DNA of 8,192 nt, taken from the NCBI GenBank assembly GCA_903834675.1, contig CAILKC010000407.1, positions 1 through 8,192 of the forward strand, in the 5' to 3' direction. Made by a program: the position numbers and the translations under genes. Positions 1-7,337 of this stretch are shown here, in pieces. This DNA comes from an uncultured Victivallales bacterium (GTDB lineage Bacteria > Verrucomicrobiota > Lentisphaeria > Oligosphaerales > JAFGRS01). Positions within the stretch are counted from its first letter, which is position 1; every line of letters starts with the position of its first letter. The notes under the pieces are model-generated. The model did not search any database. It had not been told where the DNA came from and worked only from the letters and a program-made list of their open reading frames with translations.

Positions 1-64
1 CCCTAGGACCCTAGGACCCTAGGACCCTAGGACCCTAGGACCCTAGGACCCTAGGACCCTAGGA
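1..64. repeat. Tandem octamer array, CCCTAGGA x8
   Basis: Eight perfect copies of CCCTAGGA are visible, and the array probably continues beyond the left edge. A partial unit (CCT) follows at 65-67. Each unit contains the palindrome CCTAGG, so both strands read nearly the same. Since 8 is not a multiple of 3, the TAG inside the unit falls in every frame, and the same holds on the complementary strand, so the array stops translation in all six frames. Its role is unknown. It could be a slippage-prone intergenic microsatellite, a spacer, or the end of an intergenic repeat element whose body is the adjacent hairpin DNA. Confidence 0.95.
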
Positions 65-80
65 CCTGAGTAGTCCCCGT

Positions 81-127
81 CGGCAGTGAAAGCGGCGTCG
101 ACGGGCCGCGTCTGCGGCCCTCTGCCG
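81..127. other. Nested stem-loop next to the octamer array
   Basis: CGGCAG at 81-86 can pair with CTGCCG at 122-127. Inside this lies a perfect 7-bp stem, GGGCCGC at 103-109 with GCGGCCC at 114-120, closing a 4-base loop. A GTCGAC palindrome sits at 97-102. The structure begins 14 bases after the octamer array. It resembles a REP-type intergenic palindrome or a structured RNA. There is no U-tract, so an intrinsic terminator is unlikely. High GC makes chance stems commoner, but the 7-bp perfect inner stem plus the outer pairing is more than background. Confidence 0.5.
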
Positions 128-173
128 CACGCAGTCCATATCGCGCGTCGGCCAGGTGGAGTGCGCGTGGCAA

Positions 174-190
174 GGTCGCCGACGGCGACC
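174..190. other. Perfect hairpin, 7-bp stem and 3-base loop
   Basis: GGTCGCC at 174-180 pairs exactly with GGCGACC at 184-190 around the loop GAC. It lies in the gene-free stretch between the octamer array and the first promoter. No T-run follows, so it is not a standard terminator. It may belong to the same intergenic structured element as the stem-loop at 81-127. The rest of 65-329 shows no open frame with protein character; an additional weak inverted repeat, GTTTC-TT-GAAAC, is at 294-305. Confidence 0.5.
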
Positions 191-329
191 GCAACACCGC
201 GTTGGCTTGGCGCCTGTGCCATGCCCGACGGCGTGTGTTCTCGCGCCACCCGATACGGCAGACAGACCACGGGTTGTGGCGCCGCGCAGCCCGGTTTCTT
301 GAAACAGCCCTGCCGTGGGTTCCTCTCCG

Positions 330-358
330 TTGAATCCACTCCGTCACGAGCTATCCTT
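330..358 (+). promoter_or_regulatory. Candidate sigma70-type promoter of the cluster
   Basis: TTGAAT at 330-335 (4 of 6 matches to the -35 consensus) is separated by exactly 17 bases from TATCCT at 353-358 (4 of 6 to the -10 consensus). Transcription would start near 365 and give a leader of about 30 bases before the ATG at 394. The position is right for driving the whole gene series. The small inverted repeat at 294-305 lies about 25 bases upstream and could be an operator, but that is a guess. Neither hexamer is strong. Confidence 0.4.
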
Positions 359-393
359 AGGGTCACACTGGGCACATTCTGGAGGCTACGGCA

Positions 394-2352
394 ATGGCCC
401 GTATCTGGCTCGAGGCGGAATCGTTTGGCACGCTCGGCGGCTGGGTCATCGATCAGCAGTCCGTCGAACCGATGGGTTCCGCGTACGTCATGGCTCATGG
501 CATGGGTGTCCCCGTGGTCGATGCGGTGACTCAGGTGCTCATCCCTGAGACCGCTGCCTGGACGGTCTGGGTCCGTACTCGTGACTGGACGGCCGTGTGG
601 GAACGGGGAACTCCCGCCGGCATCTTCCGGGTTTTGATCAACGGGCAGGCCCTGCCGACCACCCTCGGCACCAACGGGCCGCACTGGGCCTGGCAGAGGG
701 CCGGCACGGTCGTCCTGGCAGCGGGAGAGGTCGGCGTCTCTCTGCACGACCTGACGGGCTTTAACGGGCGCTGCGATGCGCTCTATCTGACCACCGCTGC
801 AGAGGACCATCCGCCGGACCGCGGTCCCGAGCTTGCCGCATTTCGCCAGCAGATGACGGGTGACGTCATCACCGATGATCCGGTGCTCTATGATCTGGCG
901 GTTGCCGGAGGTGGGATGGCCGGGGTCTGCGCGGCGATTGCGGCGCTGCGGCAGGGATTGCGGGTGGTCCTGGTGCAGGACCGCGCCGTTCTGGGGGGGT
1001 GTAACAGCTCGGAGATCCGGGTGCCTTTGGGTGGGTTTGCCCATGCCGAGCCTTTTCCCAAGTTGGGCAATGTGGTCACGGAGATCGAGCCGGTTTTCGG
1101 CAGACCGGGGATCTTCCCTGCCGAGACCTACGAGGACGTGCGTAAAGCCAACGTGTTCAGGCTGCAGGCCGACAGCCAGTACCGTCTTGTGCTGAACGAG
1201 TCCGTGGTGGCCGTGGAAAGGGCAGGGGAAGCTCCCACCAGGATCTCTGCTTTCGTCGGACGGAATGCCCGGACGGGAACGACGACCCGTTACCGGGCTC
1301 GCTTCTTCGCCGACTGTACGGGGGATGCGGTGCTTGCACGCATGATGGGCGCAGAGACGATGTATGGACGCGAGTCCCGGTCGGATTTCGGCGAATCTCT
1401 GGCGCCGGAAAAGGGCGACAATCAAGTCATGGGAATGTCGGTGCTCTGGGCCTCGACGAAGGCGGTTGGCAGCGTTGGCTTCCCCGACATTGATTGGGGC
1501 ATTCCGTTCAGCGAAGGCACGGCGTACTACGTCCGCAGCGGGGACTGGGAATGGGAGACGGGACAGTATCGCAATCAGGCCACGGCTGCGGAGGCGATCC
1601 GCGACTACGGGTTGATGGCCATCTTGGCGAACTGGTCTTTCCTCAAGAACCGGTCGAAGCGCAAGGCTGAATGGGCGTCGGATACGCTTGCCTGGATCAC
1701 TCCTATCGGCGGCAAACGCGAGAGCTATCGGGTGGTGGGCGACTATGTGCTGTCACAGCGAGACATCGAGGAGCGGATCAGGCACGCCGACGCGACCGGG
1801 TCCATGACCTGGAGCCTGGATCTTCACTTTCCAGATCCAGAACATGGCGCGAAGTTTGCGGAGCCCTTTCGCTCCTGCGCCTACCATCGCGGCATCGAGA
1901 AGCCGTACCCCGTACCGTTTCGCTGCCTGTATGCGAGAGACGTGAGGAACTTATTCCTGGGCGGGCGCCACATCAGTGCCACGCACGTCGCGTTTTCCTG
2001 TTTGCGAGTGATGCGCACTCTGGGTATTCTTGGGGAGGTTATCGGTCTGGCTGCCGCCGTCTGTGCTCGCGAGGACATCGAGCCGCGGGACGTCTGCCAG
2101 ACGCATTTCGACAAGCTGAAAGCGATGATGGAAAAGGGCGTTCCCGTCCCGACGTACCATGCGTATGAATGCGATGATTCAGAGACCTATCACTTCAAGG
2201 AACTCGGGCAGCTCAGCCTCGTGCCGTCGGCGGACAGCGCCAAGCGGTTTGCCGATCCCGAACTGCAGCGACGCATCGGCGCGCTCGGGGTGCAGCATAA
2301 GCATGTGCATCCGGGGCTCGACGCGAGCCCGCCGCGCTTCACGCCTCGGTGA
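394..2352 (+). CDS. FAD-dependent oxidoreductase with N-terminal carbohydrate-binding-like domain
   Basis: A 652-residue protein without signal peptide, so presumably cytoplasmic. The ATG is preceded by GGAGG at 381-385, 8 bases away. Residues 1 to about 140 open with IWLEAESF...GGW, the look of a CBM6/CBM35 or malectin-like beta-sandwich. A Rossmann dinucleotide-binding domain follows: GGGMAG at 172-177, then QDRAVLGG and SSE-I-R-V around 195-209. DCTGDA at 307-312 corresponds to the ATG-type FAD motif. NLFLGGRHISATHV from 519 is the C-terminal FAD-contact segment. This set fits the FAD_oxidored family (PF12831) seen beside polysaccharide-degradation genes in PVC bacteria and Bacteroidota. 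Substrates of that family are mostly unknown; the xanthan-lyase-type names in databases are not reliable for function. It is the first gene of the apparent operon and may oxidise a sugar or sugar derivative released by the downstream hydrolases, which is inference. Its third-position base use looks less GC-biased than the genes downstream. Confidence 0.88.
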   Translation: MARIWLEAESFGTLGGWVIDQQSVEPMGSAYVMAHGMGVPVVDAVTQVLIPETAAWTVWVRTRDWTAVWERGTPAGIFRVLINGQALPTTLGTNGPHWAWQRAGTVVLAAGEVGVSLHDLTGFNGRCDALYLTTAAEDHPPDRGPELAAFRQQMTGDVITDDPVLYDLAVAGGGMAGVCAAIAALRQGLRVVLVQDRAVLGGCNSSEIRVPLGGFAHAEPFPKLGNVVTEIEPVFGRPGIFPAETYEDVRKANVFRLQADSQYRLVLNESVVAVERAGEAPTRISAFVGRNARTGTTTRYRARFFADCTGDAVLARMMGAETMYGRESRSDFGESLAPEKGDNQVMGMSVLWASTKAVGSVGFPDIDWGIPFSEGTAYYVRSGDWEWETGQYRNQATAAEAIRDYGLMAILANWSFLKNRSKRKAEWASDTLAWITPIGGKRESYRVVGDYVLSQRDIEERIRHADATGSMTWSLDLHFPDPEHGAKFAEPFRSCAYHRGIEKPYPVPFRCLYARDVRNLFLGGRHISATHVAFSCLRVMRTLGILGEVIGLAAAVCAREDIEPRDVCQTHFDKLKAMMEKGVPVPTYHAYECDDSETYHFKELGQLSLVPSADSAKRFADPELQRRIGALGVQHKHVHPGLDASPPRFTPR

Positions 2353-2473
2353 GGCTCGGTGATGGGCGGGTGGGCCCGGCCGGAACCTGCGGCCTTGTCG
2401 CAGACGTTGCAGGTGAGAGAATCCTGGTTGATCTGGCCGGAAAAAGCGACGGTGGCACAAACCCTCGGAACGT

Positions 2474-2478
2474 GGAGA
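2474..2478 (+). promoter_or_regulatory. Ribosome binding site fixing the GH16 start
   Basis: GGAGA lies 8 bases before ATG 2487 and supports that start. The competing GTG at 2349 overlaps the previous stop (GTGA) but would put 46 residues without secretory character before the signal peptide. The rest of 2353-2486 shows no convincing terminator or promoter. Confidence 0.6.
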
Positions 2479-2486
2479 CCAGCGGC

Positions 2487-4787
2487 ATGAACGCCTTCTT
2501 GTGGAGATCGCAGGCGGTACTGCTCACACTCGCGGCCTGGGCCAGCGCGGCCCCAGCCAAGGCGGCGCCGCCGCAGGGTGAGCTGGCGCTGCCGACGGCG
2601 GCGGTGGTTTTTGCGCCGTTCGCCCGAGAGGACGGCGTGCCGGCGCCGGAGCTGCTGCGCCGGGTGCCGGAGACGCTGGTGCTGGCGGGCAAGCAGGCGA
2701 GCGGACGCAGGGCGACCTTTGACGCCCGCCGTGGCCTGGATTGCGCCCCGTTCTGCGGCACGGCGGTCGGCAACACCGCCTGGGTCTACCTGGCCTTCAC
2801 GGCGGACGCCGCCGGGCCGACTACGTTCGGGTTCGGTGCGGATTGGTGGTACGAGGCCTACCTGGACGGCACCCTGATCTCCGAAACGCTCAGCCGCGAG
2901 GAGCAGGGCAACGAGGCCTGGCCGCCGAGCCTCCACGACTTCAGTGCCACGGTCGAGGTGGCCAAGGGCCCCCATGTGCTCGCGGTCCGCCTGCTGCGCG
3001 GTTCCGGCTCGGCGCTGCTGGCCGTCGGCGGACCGCTGGACCTGAGGAATCCGGCCCTCCGCACCGCCCCCAAGTCCGCCGGGGCGACGGCCGCGAGCGC
3101 CAGCGTCACCCAGGCCGGGTTCCGCGCAGGCCCGCCACCCGAAAAGAAGTGGAAGCTGGTCTGGAACGACGAATTCGACGGCGCCGCCCTGGATACCGTC
3201 AAGTGGAACGTGCAGCCGCAGAGCCCCTGGAACTGGCCGGACATCAAGACTGAACCCGCAGCGGCCAATATGGCGATGGACGGCAACGGCGCGCTGGTGC
3301 TGCAACTAACCCGGGACCCCGACGGCACGGTGCGTCACGCTGGCAGCATCAACAGCCGCTTCGAGCAAGCCTACGGCTACTTCGAAACGCGGGTGCAATT
3401 CTCGCGCCAGCCGGGCTGGTGGACGGCGGTCTGGATGGCCGGATACCCCTATGACTGCGGCGTAGATGCGTTTGTCAGCTCGCAGGAGTTCGACATCTTC
3501 GAAGACTTCTATAAGCCGAAGAAGCAGAATGACATCAGTCACTGCTACCACTGCAGTGTCAAGCTGGCCGTACTGGCCGGCGATCAGGGCAATGCCAAGG
3601 GAGTCGGCGAGGGCGCCATCCTGGCGAGCCCGAAACTGGGTCGCACCTCGAGCGGCCGCAAGGTGATCATGGAGAACTACGACGGCTGGCATACCGTCGG
3701 CTTCCAGTGGACGCCGCTCGAACACATCTTCTACGTGGATGGTCAGGAGACGCTGCGGCAGACGTACCTCGAGGTCCCGGTGACGAACGTGCCGCAGAAG
3801 GTGTGGATCAGCGCCTGCCTGAGGGCGCCGAAGACGAAGGAGGAGAAGCCGTTCTATGGCCGCCTGGAGGAGGCGCAATTTCCCGACCGGTTGGTGGTGG
3901 ACTATGTCCGTGTCTACACCGAAGACACCGGCGCCAGGCCGCTGCCCCGGGTAACGCTGGCCGTCAAGGGGGCGGGACCCTTCAAGGAGGGCGAACCGCT
4001 GAGCTTCGACGTCACGGCGACGGTTCCAGGCGGCAAGGTGACCTCGCTGATGCTGTTCTCCATGGGCCGAATCCGGGCTGAGACGACGGTCGATGCCGCT
4101 ACCGCGGAGACGACGTTCACGGTCAGCAACCTGTTTCCCGGCGTCACCAACACCGTCATCGCCATGGCCCGTGACGAGGTCGGCCTGGTCGGGCAGTCGG
4201 CGCCGCTGCGCTTGGAACTGATCACCGGAAAGGAGTACACCGGCACGCCGTGGCAGGGCAAGCCGCAGGCCATTCCCGGCACGGTCCAGGGCGGTTGCTA
4301 CGACGAGGGTGGCAACGGCATCGCCTTCCGCAGCGCCGCGATGGGACCCAGCGATGCCCGACTCGAATACCGGAAAAGCGAGATTGGGGCGCTGCCCGAA
4401 GCGGTGGAAGTCGGCGGCGATTATGCCCAGTGGATTACCTACGACGTCGAGGTAGCCGCGGCCGGCGACTACGAGGTCGAGCTTTTCATGAATCGGCCGG
4501 ATTACTCAAGCAAGGCTCTGGACCCCACGGCCAAGGTCCGGGATGAAGCCATTCGCCTCAACCTGGGCGAGATCAGCACGGTGGGTACGACTCTGTTGGA
4601 GTGGCAACTGGCGACCTCGTGGAATTCCGGCGCCGGCTGGCGGAGCCCGCAGAAGTCGCTGGGCAAGCAGACGGTCCGCCTCCCCGCCGGCCGGCACAAG
4701 CTGGTCCTGCTCTGCGACCAGGTCAGCGTCAAGTTCACCTTCTTCTGCAAGGCGGTGTTCACGCCGGCGCCGAAGCCGGGGGAATAG
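2487..4787 (+). CDS. Secreted multi-domain GH16-type endo-glycanase
   Basis: A 766-residue protein from ATG 2487. Residues 1-26 form a signal peptide (R7, hydrophobic VLLTLAAWA, then PAKA with cleavage after 26). Residues about 90-200 form a beta-sandwich containing GFGADWWYEAYLDG, a PA14/galactose-binding-like pattern. The GH16 domain spans about 222-477, from WKLVWNDEFDG to DYVRVY. Its catalytic signature is EFDIFE: E334 as nucleophile, D336 as helper and E339 as acid/base, all intact. An Ig-like domain (Big_7 style) follows at about 489-578. A C-terminal CBM6/35-like module at about 594-763 begins AIPGTVQGGCYDEGG. GH16 enzymes are retaining hydrolases that cut beta-1,4 or beta-1,3 bonds in glucans and galactans (laminarin, lichenan, agar, carrageenan, porphyran); I cannot assign the subfamily or substrate. 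The CBM start usually reads QAEDYD, but here E and D are replaced by G and C, which may change metal or sugar binding. The next gene starts 37 bases later, consistent with co-transcription. Confidence 0.9.
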   Translation: MNAFLWRSQAVLLTLAAWASAAPAKAAPPQGELALPTAAVVFAPFAREDGVPAPELLRRVPETLVLAGKQASGRRATFDARRGLDCAPFCGTAVGNTAWVYLAFTADAAGPTTFGFGADWWYEAYLDGTLISETLSREEQGNEAWPPSLHDFSATVEVAKGPHVLAVRLLRGSGSALLAVGGPLDLRNPALRTAPKSAGATAASASVTQAGFRAGPPPEKKWKLVWNDEFDGAALDTVKWNVQPQSPWNWPDIKTEPAAANMAMDGNGALVLQLTRDPDGTVRHAGSINSRFEQAYGYFETRVQFSRQPGWWTAVWMAGYPYDCGVDAFVSSQEFDIFEDFYKPKKQNDISHCYHCSVKLAVLAGDQGNAKGVGEGAILASPKLGRTSSGRKVIMENYDGWHTVGFQWTPLEHIFYVDGQETLRQTYLEVPVTNVPQKVWISACLRAPKTKEEKPFYGRLEEAQFPDRLVVDYVRVYTEDTGARPLPRVTLAVKGAGPFKEGEPLSFDVTATVPGGKVTSLMLFSMGRIRAETTVDAATAETTFTVSNLFPGVTNTVIAMARDEVGLVGQSAPLRLELITGKEYTGTPWQGKPQAIPGTVQGGCYDEGGNGIAFRSAAMGPSDARLEYRKSEIGALPEAVEVGGDYAQWITYDVEVAAAGDYEVELFMNRPDYSSKALDPTAKVRDEAIRLNLGEISTVGTTLLEWQLATSWNSGAGWRSPQKSLGKQTVRLPAGRHKLVLLCDQVSVKFTFFCKAVFTPAPKPGE

Positions 4788-4815
4788 CGCGGCGTTCGTG
4801 CTGCTGGCAGACCGC

Positions 4816-4820
4816 GGAGG
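4816..4820 (+). promoter_or_regulatory. Ribosome binding site fixing the clan-A hydrolase start
   Basis: GGAGG followed by T lies 4 bases before ATG 4825. The open frame extends upstream to 4543, but that part overlaps the GH16 gene, is arginine-rich out-of-frame sequence, and has no signal peptide. The ATG at 4825 opens directly into one. Confidence 0.7.
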
Positions 4821-4824
4821 TAAG

Positions 4825-7290
4825 ATGAGAACCGGGTGCGTTTGCGGCGTTGGGCTGGCGGCCATGTTGATCCTGCCACTGCGCGGTGCGGCGCCCGAGC
4901 CGCGCGGCGAGCGGGCCGTCTTCGCGATCTCCGACGCGGTCGTGGTCAAAGCCCCGCCGCGCTTTGGCGCTAATATCGCGCCGCCGCAAATGAGCCACTG
5001 GAACGACGAGCCCTGGCACAACCAGTGGTGGCTCCAACCCAATCCCAACCCGTTCACCGCCCAGACCAAGGGCTTCGCCACTGGCGGTTCCGCGGACTAC
5101 CTCGAAGACCAGCCTGCCGCGCCGGGTGGCAAGGGCTGGGGCATTGGCTTCTACGACGTCTTCCGCGATGGCTACTTCGACGGCGGCGCGGTGGTTGTTT
5201 ACCGCACCGAGAACGGCAAGACGACGGTGCTGCGCCAGGACCGGATCCGCGCTTTCAAGGCCGCCCGCGACGGCGAGAATCGCGTCTACTTCGAGTCGCC
5301 GGGTCCCGAGGTCAAGCCTGGCGACATGTACGTGCTGACCGTGGAGCGCAGGGAGATTCCACCCGGCAGCACCCGGACCATGGAGGGTCGGGGCTCGCCG
5401 CTGAACGGTTTTCAGCTCGAGCAGGAGCGCGAGAAGCGCCTGGTGGCGGCGGGGGTGAAGCTGGTGATCGCCGTGTCCGCGCCCCCCGGCGGTGGTGGCG
5501 GCTCGCTGGAACTGACCGTGCCCGCGGCGGTGACGGAGCCGGTGCGCGTCGGCTACTGGCTGCTGGCCGCGCAGCAGGCCGACTGGCCACGCCTGCGGCC
5601 AGGGGCGCCCTACACCTGCCGCCTCTGGCTGAAACAGAAGGGCATGGCCACGGGCAAGGTCGAGGTGCGGATCGCCTCGCTGAAGACCGAGAGGTTGACG
5701 GTGGGGACGGACTGGAAAGAGTATGCCATCGACCTCACCGGCGCCCCGCCCAAAGGGGCCGCGGAACGCTTCGACATCGGGGCTTTGGAGCCTGGGACGC
5801 TCTGGATTGATAACGTCACCCTCTGCGAGCAGGGCGCCACCCCGCCCTGGGCCTGGTACCCGGAGGTGATCGCGGCTCTGAAGGCATTCCGCCCGAGCGT
5901 GCTACGGCTTTGGACGTTGCAGGAGAACCGTGGTTTCGGCCGAGTCCTGGACCAGGCGCTCGGGCCGGTGCTGGAAAGCCACACGGTGTTCACCGAACAA
6001 CAGGGCGCCAGGACCAGCGACGGCGTGGGGTTACACCGGCAACTGGAGCTCTGCGCGGCCGTGGGCGCCGACCCGTGGATCATCACCAGCACCATGTTCT
6101 CGCTGGCGGAGCAGCAGAACCTGATCGAGTACCTGGCGGGACCGGTCACATCCCCCTACGGCGCCAAACGCGCGGCCTGGGGCCGACGCGAGCCGTGGAC
6201 CGAGGCCTTTGCCACCATCCATCTCGAGCTCGGTAACGAGACCTGGAATGGCATGTTCATCCCCCAGGGGTTCGCTGGTAAGCCGGACCTCTACGGCAGC
6301 TTCGCGGAGCTGGTCTTCTCGACCATGAAGGCCAGTCCCTACTTCAGAGCGGAGAAGTTCAGCTTCATCGTCAACGGCTGGGTTGCCCAAACCGATCGGC
6401 GTTGGAGTTACGGGGCGCGGGCGTTGCAGAACTGCCCAAGCGCCGATGCGGTGGACATCGCCTACTACACGGGCGGCTGGGACGCGGTGGGGCTGATCAA
6501 GGCGGCGGACGCGGACTCGGGCTGGCTCAACCTGCTGACCTACTACCACCGCATGCTGCGGCCACGGGCGCTGGCCTTCGATCAGGTTACCCAGGAGATA
6601 GCTCGGGAGCGCGGCCGCTCGGCGGTATCCATGGTCTACGAGGCCGGGCCGGGTTACACCCTCCCCGGACCGGGCAAGTTCAACCGCCAGGAGCAGGAGG
6701 AAGGCAAGTCCCTGGCGCAGGCGATCAACTCCTGCGATTCGTTCATGGCCAACCTCCGCGCCGGCTACGGGCCACAGGCGTTCTTCCTGTTCCGCAACGC
6801 GCACTATTGGTCCTCCCACAACCGCACCTGGGGCGAGCACCTCATCTGGAAGGCCCTGAAGCTGCGCAATACGCAACTCGAAGGCGACCTGATCACGGCC
6901 AGCGAGAAGGAGATGGTCTGGGTTGACCTGCCGGAGGCGGAGGCCGAGATCATGAGCCAGTCAAACAGCGCCGATGTGCGCAAGCGGACGTTTCCGGCCG
7001 AACCCAATGTGCCGCTGGTGCAGTGCTACCCGTTCCGGCAGGGCAAGCGCTATGCGTTCATGCTGATCTCGCGCCGCTTGCGGGGTGAGACGCCCGTCAC
7101 CCTCGAACTGCCGTATTCGCCCCAAGCCGAGGTCAGGCTTTACCGGTTGACGGCCGACTCCCCGGCGGCGCACAACATCGACGCCGAGACGGTGACGGTC
7201 CAGGAAGAGACGCGGCATGACTTCGGGCCGCGCTACACGCTGCGCTTGCCGCCCCATGCCATCTACGTGCTGGTCAACCAGGCAAAGTAG
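4825..7290 (+). CDS. Secreted clan GH-A-like glycoside hydrolase (GH51/GH39-related), with CBM4/9-like module
   Basis: An 821-residue protein. Residues 1 to about 22 form a signal peptide (GVGLAAMLILPL, cleavage near RGA). Residues about 200-335, between LELTV at 228 and LWIDNVTL at 326-333, look like a CBM4/9 beta-sandwich; a run of five glycines precedes it. The catalytic barrel runs from about 340 to 690. It has the pattern SPYGAKRAAWGRREPW (443-458) followed by HLELGNETWN (466-475), which parallels the GH51 layout before its GNE motif, so E472 is the likely acid/base. VYEAGPGY (604-611) gives E606 as likely nucleophile. Residues about 690-821 look like the C-terminal beta-sandwich typical of GH51, GH39 and GH30. 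Clan-A enzymes are retaining; alpha-L-arabinofuranosidase, xylosidase or endo-glycanase activity is possible and I cannot choose. It probably acts after or with the GH16 enzyme on the same polysaccharide. Alternative: an uncharacterised family merely related to clan A. Confidence 0.75.
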   Translation: MRTGCVCGVGLAAMLILPLRGAAPEPRGERAVFAISDAVVVKAPPRFGANIAPPQMSHWNDEPWHNQWWLQPNPNPFTAQTKGFATGGSADYLEDQPAAPGGKGWGIGFYDVFRDGYFDGGAVVVYRTENGKTTVLRQDRIRAFKAARDGENRVYFESPGPEVKPGDMYVLTVERREIPPGSTRTMEGRGSPLNGFQLEQEREKRLVAAGVKLVIAVSAPPGGGGGSLELTVPAAVTEPVRVGYWLLAAQQADWPRLRPGAPYTCRLWLKQKGMATGKVEVRIASLKTERLTVGTDWKEYAIDLTGAPPKGAAERFDIGALEPGTLWIDNVTLCEQGATPPWAWYPEVIAALKAFRPSVLRLWTLQENRGFGRVLDQALGPVLESHTVFTEQQGARTSDGVGLHRQLELCAAVGADPWIITSTMFSLAEQQNLIEYLAGPVTSPYGAKRAAWGRREPWTEAFATIHLELGNETWNGMFIPQGFAGKPDLYGSFAELVFSTMKASPYFRAEKFSFIVNGWVAQTDRRWSYGARALQNCPSADAVDIAYYTGGWDAVGLIKAADADSGWLNLLTYYHRMLRPRALAFDQVTQEIARERGRSAVSMVYEAGPGYTLPGPGKFNRQEQEEGKSLAQAINSCDSFMANLRAGYGPQAFFLFRNAHYWSSHNRTWGEHLIWKALKLRNTQLEGDLITASEKEMVWVDLPEAEAEIMSQSNSADVRKRTFPAEPNVPLVQCYPFRQGKRYAFMLISRRLRGETPVTLELPYSPQAEVRLYRLTADSPAAHNIDAETVTVQEETRHDFGPRYTLRLPPHAIYVLVNQAK

Positions 7291-7320
7291 TGGTTGGGAG
7301 CCGGACTGCCGCCGCGCAAA

Positions 7321-7328
7321 GGAGGAGG
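7321..7328 (+). promoter_or_regulatory. Strong ribosome binding site for a GTG start
   Basis: GGAGGAGG, preceded by AAA, lies 9 bases before GTG 7338. It decides for that start over the in-frame GTG at 7290, which overlaps the previous stop and has no such site. There is no in-frame ATG until codon 100. Confidence 0.75.
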
Positions 7329-7337
7329 ATCGAGAGG

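Noticed and set aside
1..64. CRISPR array or telomere-like repeat
   Set aside because: The units are 8 bases without spacers, so this is not CRISPR; nothing else indicates a linear replicon end.
174..190. Intrinsic terminator
   Set aside because: The stem is good, but no run of T follows on either strand.
43..1425. Long minus-strand open frame of 460 codons
   Set aside because: It lies opposite the FAD oxidoreductase gene and the upstream hairpin DNA, is rich in R, P, H and G as expected for a GC-rich antisense frame, and shows no domain motifs.
2349..2486. N-terminal extension of the GH16 protein from GTG 2349, overlapping the previous stop
   Set aside because: It would bury the signal peptide 46 residues inside the protein; the ATG at 2487 has its own ribosome binding site and opens into the signal peptide.
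2353..2486. Internal promoter or terminator between the FAD and GH16 genes
   Set aside because: TTGTCG and GAGAAT with 16-base spacing is a poor match, and no stem followed by a T-run is present.
2190..3305. Minus-strand open frame of 371 codons
   Set aside because: It lies antisense to the GH16 gene, with arginine- and glycine-rich low-information sequence and no motif; a shadow of GC-rich coding DNA.
4543..4824. N-terminal extension of the clan-A hydrolase
   Set aside because: It overlaps the GH16 coding region in another frame and is rich in arginine, serine and proline; GGAGG and a signal peptide mark 4825 as the start.
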